Assembly (NCBI GenBank): GCA_000711775.1
Contig: ARYC01000071.1
Coordinates: 1 to 64,000 of the forward strand
Length of the DNA: 64,000 nt
DNA from: Oxytricha trifallax
Taxonomy: Eukaryota > Ciliophora > Spirotrichea > Sporadotrichida > Oxytrichidae
Direction: 5' to 3'
The translations under genes and the position numbers were made by a program. Below are positions 57,612 to 64,000 of this stretch, piece after piece; the stretch's first letter is position 1, and each line of letters starts with the position of its first letter. A model generated the notes under the pieces. It made no database searches, was not told where the DNA came from, and saw nothing but the letters and a program-made list of their open reading frames with translations.

Positions 57612-60363
57612 TGCTCAATTATATAGCGTACTTATTTACTTTAATTATACTTGATCACTTTAATACTTATAATACTTCGTTGTAAAGATAACGATGGGGT
57701 TTAAGAGTTTAATTCCAAAACAAATATTTCGAATAATTATAAGTCATTTATGAAATTATATAAAAATAATTTGTCTTATTTTATAATTTTTCTTAAACTA
57801 ATCCTACTATATATATTATTGGAATTTTATAGTTAATTTTTATATGACACTAGAATTTTAGAGAATCCAGCTTATAATATAAATAATATTTAGAATCATG
57901 TAAATAAATATAGGCAATAATTTCAATTTTAAAAAGACAGCTCTGTAATTTAATGTAAATAAATAAAATAATTCATTATATGTAAATATTTTATTGATTT
58001 TTTAATATGATAACTAAATTAAGAGAGAAGAGCAGGATAAAAAATGCTTTGCTTTATTAAAAGTTAAATGCATAAATCCAGCTTCTATATAAAGAAGAAA
58101 TAATTATTATTATGTATTAATAAGAAACTTAGATGGAATAAGAATAAATTAATTTTATTAAATTAATAATAAAAATGAAATTAAATTTTATGAAAAAACA
58201 ACTTACTGATTATCTCTAGCTTTCTTATGGATCATATTTATACTTGCTTTAAATTAAAAATAAAAAAATTAGTAGTAATTTATTAAATTAAATGTTTTTT
58301 ATTTTATAAAAGACTTTAAGTTGCTTTATAAAATATTTAGATGAGTTATTAATTGAGATTATAAAAGAAACAGACTAAAGGCAATTTTTATTTGAGCAAA
58401 AACATTCAGAAATAATTTTATAAACTCTAATAAAAATAGCCAGGTGAAATTAAATATATTGGAGAGTGGAAAGAGAAGGTAACTGTAACTGGATATGATT
58501 TTTGCATATTTGTTTTAGAATACTTATTAGTTCATCTGATTTCAATTTAATTTATCGATTCCTTGTTATTTTTCATAATTTATCTAATATATAATTAATA
58601 ACAACAATAGAAATAAATTTTCTTTAAATAAATGCTTAAATTAATTCAATATCAATTGAATTAATATGCTAAGGTTAAAATTATAATTTTAATAAAGTAA
58701 GCATTTAATCCATTTAAAAAATTGATATATTTCAACATTGATAAGCGGAAATAGGTTATAAGCTTCGTAATTTAACTAAAAGGAAAGTTTTAAAGTTAAT
58801 ATTACATCAATACATTATTTATTTATAAATCAAATCTAATAATGAAACCAGGAAATAAAATAAATTAATGAAAATAAACAATCACAAGTTCTATACTTAA
58901 ATAAAAAATAATAAAAATAAAATAGAGTAATAAAAAAGCAAAAGATGCGCAAAGATTAAGAGAAGGCGAGGATATCTATTAAAAATCTAAGGCTAATGAT
59001 TAAACATTGCTTTTATTATAAATAAATGTAGTAATTTTTAAGAATCAAAATTGATTAAAGTCAAAAATTATTTTTAAAGAAAGACTGTTTTTAATAAATA
59101 TGTGCTAAAAACAATATAATTCTTATTGCTTAATTCATTCATAGCACACTGAAGTATTTTTAAATTAATACAAATCCGAACAAATTTCTAAGTTGTCAGT
59201 TTATATTTATTAACTACATCCAGCTTATTAATCAAATTTAACTATTATTTTGTATTTTAGTTGTAAGTTTTTCATCAAATATATCAAATCATTTTTTATC
59301 ACAATTTTGTAAGAAATGATAAATTAGAATGAGCATTTATAATATTTCCACCATATATCTAGGTACTAAATTTAATCAAATAATAATGATATAATTAATC
59401 TAAACTTAACATCTTTTAATTGTCTTGGTTTATATTTTATTGTAATCGACCTTCACCTTGAAAATTTATCTTACTCTAATATATTTGTATTTAATGAATT
59501 TACCTTTTAGTTATTTACATTAATTATTTAATATATGATAATTCTAATTCTGCTTTAAAAATGCTTGAATAATGAATTTAACTCTTTATGTTAACAATCT
59601 TAATTGATTTATATTTTTATTAAATTGAATAGGCTTTCCATCTATATAAGAGTATCTACTAAGTTACCTATTAACTTATTTAATAATACCAATCGCATTA
59701 CACGAAAGGAAAGATCAACTAGTATGGGCGCATAGCTTTCACATTATCAACAGAAAAGCTCTATTGCAATAAATTTAATTTTGTGCTACAATTAAATCGA
59801 AGTTTTGTACTTCATTCTTGATCTTATTGTTAAATTAGATATCCTAACACTATATTTTAAGATAATAAGTTGCGGTTCAATAATAAATATTATGCACATA
59901 CCAGAGAAAAAAATTTGCTCAATTTCCCTCACATTTAAACTTTTTTTTCTTTCTTAACTTACAGTTATAAGTTACTATTCACTATTGAATTTCTAATATA
60001 TACTTACACAAAAATCTTTCACGAGTAAAATAAAACTGTTTAGAAAGTGATAATTTGTGATTATTTTAATTTACATTTAGAAACAGAAACAAATTTTGGT
60101 GAGAGGAATGAATGTCAATTAAACAATACTTAGTCTAATATCTAGCTAAAGAATATATTATTTAAAATCTACTAGATATAGAAAAGACATTATAGTAGAA
60201 CTTAAAAATATATTTAATATAAAATCTGGTGGAATCAATTAAATTGTTAATTATAAATATTTTTTAAATTATAAATTAAAAATATAGGAAAATGTATTAA
60301 TAAGCAAAATATTGTTATCAATATACATCTTATTTATTATAAGTTTAGTAAGGAAAAAATGAT
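57612..60363. other. AT-rich DNA without a recognisable gene
   Basis: No coding signal seen on either strand. Confidence 0.5.
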
Positions 60364-60796
60364 GGGTACCCCCTCCAAAACTGTAACTTCTTAAACTCAC
60401 CCTTCTTAAACAAGAACTTTTTACACAAATCTGGAACAAATTTTGAAAATTAAAAAATTAGCCGCAAAAAATACATTTACAGAATTCAATGACCACTATC
60501 CCATATAATTAAAAAACAATTAAAAAATATAATTCCAAAAATTATTAAGGGTAAGTGAAATTAAATGAATTTAAAAATGGCCAAGAAAATGGAATTTTAG
60601 TATTATTTAAATACATAGAATTTTGCTTAACCTCATTATTTTTGAATTTAATTATTTTATTGTTATCCAAGATAGGCATATTAAATGGGCCAGTGGTCAT
60701 TGAATTCTATAAATGTTTTTTTCATAGATAAATTTTTTAATTTTCAAAATTTGTTACAGAATTGTATATAAAGTTCCAGTTTTGGAGGGGGTACCC
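60364..60796. mobile_element. Long imperfect palindrome with GGGTACCCCC ends
   Basis: A 433-bp unit whose two halves are inverted copies with a few indels. Both begin GGGTACCCCCTCCAAAACTG and share ACAAATTTTGAAAATTAAAA and AGAATTCAATGACCACT. It has no ORF and looks like a fold-back miniature element. The flanks show no clear duplication longer than two bases. Confidence 0.75.
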
Positions 60797-63700
60797 AATA
60801 AATAAATATCTCATAAGATACTGATTATAAATAGCAATAAAGACAAAGAATATTTAAAAGTCAAATATGAGAAATATGTTACATTAATTTATACTTGTAT
60901 TCAATTTAAGTTATATTTTTATAATGTTTTTCAGTAAACAACTGATATTAATTTTAATTGGGAAATCATGAATTTTTTATTCGATTAAATAATTAACATT
61001 AACAAGACTAACATAAATAAAAGATTTTATTTAATTTGATTTATTATTAATTATGTAAGAATTATATTAATTTATTTATCGGTATATTTAAATATATATC
61101 TGGTCAATCTTATAATAATGATATAATATCAGAATCAAACTATCTATCTTTATAGTATAATTGAATTCTTTGTAACTAAAAACCTTATTTAAGAGATAAT
61201 AATTTTATAGGGTAAACATTAATGATTTATAAATTAATTCTCAAATTTTAGACATTTAATAATAGATATTTTATATTATCTTTCATCTAAGCATTTTTAA
61301 ATCCTATTTAAAACTGCTACAAATTAAAGAAACATGATCAATGTGAAGATTAATAATAATGATTTTTAATACCTTCGTATATTTAATATGTCAAATATAA
61401 TAATCGTTTCAACTAGATTATTCGAAAAATAAGTTAAATTTTGATTGAAAAAGCATTTGACTGTTATATTTATTTAACATCTCTTTATGGCATATCAATT
61501 TAATACGCAAAATAAATATGGCTAAAGTTGAAAGTTAATTAATATTTATTTAATTTTTAATTCTAAAAAAATGTAATCTTTTATTTTTCATTAAAAGGGA
61601 TATTGTTGATTAGCCCTAAAATAATATATTAGAGGGAGATTTGTTTTAGCAATTAAATAATGAAGACTAGTAAACATAATTATCTCACAATTAAAATAGA
61701 ATTTATTTAAAATTTATCTAACAAATGTATGAATGTCAATTAGAAAATAATTATCTGTCATGGTTAAGTTGTGTAATTTGAGCATAAAGAATATTTAGGA
61801 AACAATTTTAATTTTAAATTATTATATTATACTTTATAGTTAATAAAATTTATTAATTGGATTTTCAATTTAAAATAGAGGATTTTTTATAAAACTAAAG
61901 GAATAATCAAACCTCTAAATATCTATAAGCCTGATTCTATGAAAATATTCAAAAACATCTATGATATAAAATTTAAAGATTTTATTTAAATTAAATTCAT
62001 GTTTAATGTAAATGAGTTGAAGAATGAATATTTTTGTTTGCCCGAATGCATACTTGATTATAGCAAACAAATAATATTTTTTTTAAATATAAAGAACTTA
62101 TAATTCCAATAAAAGCATAAATTTTTACAAATAATTTAGTCATTGATATTTAACTTTTAATAGCTTTATTTTAAATAAAGTCCCGGTCTTTATATAAGTG
62201 TTTTTTTTAAATTAATTAACTAATAAGCTTATAATAAGTTATTTTTCTACAATCTTAACCTAATTAATGTATCATTTTAGTTTTTTTATTAATCAATTTA
62301 ATATTAATTAAGAAAAAATAAAATCATTTAAACTTTATACAAAAGGAGTGATTTCTTAAATTTTAATCATCCAAATACAAATATATAAATAATATATTTA
62401 ATAATCACAATAATAAATATAAGATTCATTTTATCCATTAATAGAAGTGTTATAATAGTCATAGCATTTTATAGAAAACTTTTCAACTAAAAGCAATTAG
62501 TTTCCTATACATAGATAAATTAAACCCTATATGTATTAATTTTATTATAATTAAACATAATAATAAATTTAGAACTAATAATTTTTTTTTAATGTGTTGA
62601 GGTATGTTAATAAACTAGTAGATTTTTTTATGTTATTAGAAATAATAATATTCAATTTTAAATGCTGTAATTTGTAAAATTTACAAAATGTTTCTTCAAT
62701 TAAAATAAGAGTATAAAGTATAATTATTATTTTTAGATAAGAGCAAGTTAAATTACTCGATAATAATTAAGATAAATTGTCGAGTATTTTATACAATAAT
62801 TTGACATATTTCTTTTCTTACTAAAAAAATAAGAAACATAATGAAAGTTTGATTTTAAAGCAATTTAATTGAATTCAAATTATTTTAAAAGATAAAATGA
62901 AATTATATTTTTTTTCTAAAAATTTTTGAAAGTTATTCCTTATTCCTTAAAAAAAAAACATCTCAAAAGTGATTTAATAAATCTTTTTTATTGTTTAATA
63001 AATTGATTTCTAATTACTTAGATGTGAAAGCGGATTGATCAGCAAAAGAACAATTTAAGTATATAATTGTAGTATTAAGAAAAAACTTATGTTTTTAACT
63101 AATTGGAAGATTTTTTATTATATCCTTTATACCAACAAAGCTGATGTATAAAAATATCATTTTTCCTAGTCATATTTGTTTTAAAATAAGAAATAGGGGG
63201 AAAATTGAAAAATTCCTTAATAAAGAATATTTATCAGTCTACTTTATGATTTATTATTTTTAAATTTTACATAGTAATTATTAATGGTACTTTTTGTTGA
63301 GAAACTTTATATTAGGGATATCAAATTAATTCTTATTAAACTCTGAATTACTTAATTTAATTCAATATTATGTGATTCTTTTTTAGATAATTAGTTAGAT
63401 TACGTAATATTCAATAATAAAGTTCCCAACAACATTATTCATTTTTGTTATATAATTATAATTTTGTATTATTTTTTTGGGGATAAATTCCTGTATGTAA
63501 ATGTGAAGAGTATATAAAATGGAAATAGAGATATAAGCATTAATAAAAAATAATTATTTAGTATATAGCAGATGTAAACATTTATTTTTTAAATAAATAA
63601 ATTTATCTAAATTTAAAACTACAATTCATTTTTTAATATAATAAAAATTTAATATTTTAATGAACTTATTAATAATAAATAAAGTTTCAAAATTGATCTG

Positions 63701-64000
63701 GCAAATTATAAAAAATATTATTTATTTTAAATTATGAAATAAAGTTTTATGTAAGAGAAGTAAAATAATAATCAAGATTTAATTGGAGATTTTAATTATA
63801 AAAAACATTATAAACTTAGGGTAATATGAAGTAATGTGTTTTGAGTAATAAATATAGGGTGATTAAATTTAAATAAATAGTTTTATTATTCGAAGAACTT
63901 TAATTCCTAGCTTTTACTATATAAATTGGCTTCAAATATGAGTAAGGAAAGTTTATTGATTGAAATTCCACTAATTAAATTAATTTAATTTTGATTTATT
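60797..64000. other. AT-rich DNA without a recognisable gene
   Basis: Extremely A/T-rich to the window end. No coding signal, RNA gene or clear repeat was seen. Confidence 0.5.

Noticed and set aside
1..64000. CRISPR arrays, bacterial operons, Shine-Dalgarno sites, riboswitches
   Set aside because: None present; code use, introns and transposon types are those of a ciliate nucleus.

Overview
The window looks like germline (micronuclear) DNA of a spirotrich ciliate close to Oxytricha/Sterkiella/Stylonychia. Three things point there. The DNA is very AT-rich with few genes. The convincing reading frames stay open only if TAA and TAG are read as Gln and TGA as the only stop. A 4.07-kb element at 8794-12866 has ends starting CAAAACCCCAAAACCCC (C4A4 telomeric repeat), an ATT target duplication, and the three genes of the Oxytricha telomere-bearing element (TBE): DDE transposase, about 22-kDa protein, zinc finger/kinase. 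All calls were made by eye; no search was run.

Layout. 1-1790: an open frame running off the edge, then the wreck of an MT-A70 adenine methyltransferase gene. 2275-2660: first member of a small inverted-repeat microgene family. 5395-14930: an APE-endonuclease/RT LINE on the minus strand, split by a 5.8-kb element with inverted ends (about 7333-13133). That insert carries an intron-containing IFT57 gene copy, itself split by the TBE. 19841-22065: a fold-back element with GC-rich minisatellite ends and an 8-bp target duplication. 24391-25132: one microgene element nested in another. 25291-26390: long inverted repeats around a Cys-rich gene fragment. 28800-30010: gene remnants and another microgene. 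31480-31860: another microgene. 32442-36399: a degenerate TBE-like element whose third gene is zinc finger/MT-A70. 37020-37450: a microgene. 40005-41460: two adjacent inverted-repeat units, one holding a full-length broken Arf GTPase copy. 44111-45544: a 477-aa unbroken ORF with a trinucleotide tail. 47131-47870: an intron-containing unknown gene. 51340-55660: a second element with MT-A70, transposase and a 22-kDa-like gene, between two copies of a hairpin repeat. 56028-57611: an unknown gene. 60364-60796: a long palindrome. The rest is AT-rich DNA with no recognisable gene.

Main points. (1) Two elements, and perhaps a third remnant, resemble TBE in gene content but carry a zinc finger fused to an MT-A70 methyltransferase where TBE carries a zinc finger fused to a kinase. 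(2) Host genes (IFT57, Arf, a Cys-rich surface-type protein) recur between inverted repeats, like Pack-type gene capture. (3) A family of roughly 350-400 bp inverted-repeat elements shares a tiny intron-containing gene. (4) Several insertions are nested, which orders them in time. Because this is germline DNA, some frame breaks could be internal eliminated sequences rather than decay; entries say where that matters.
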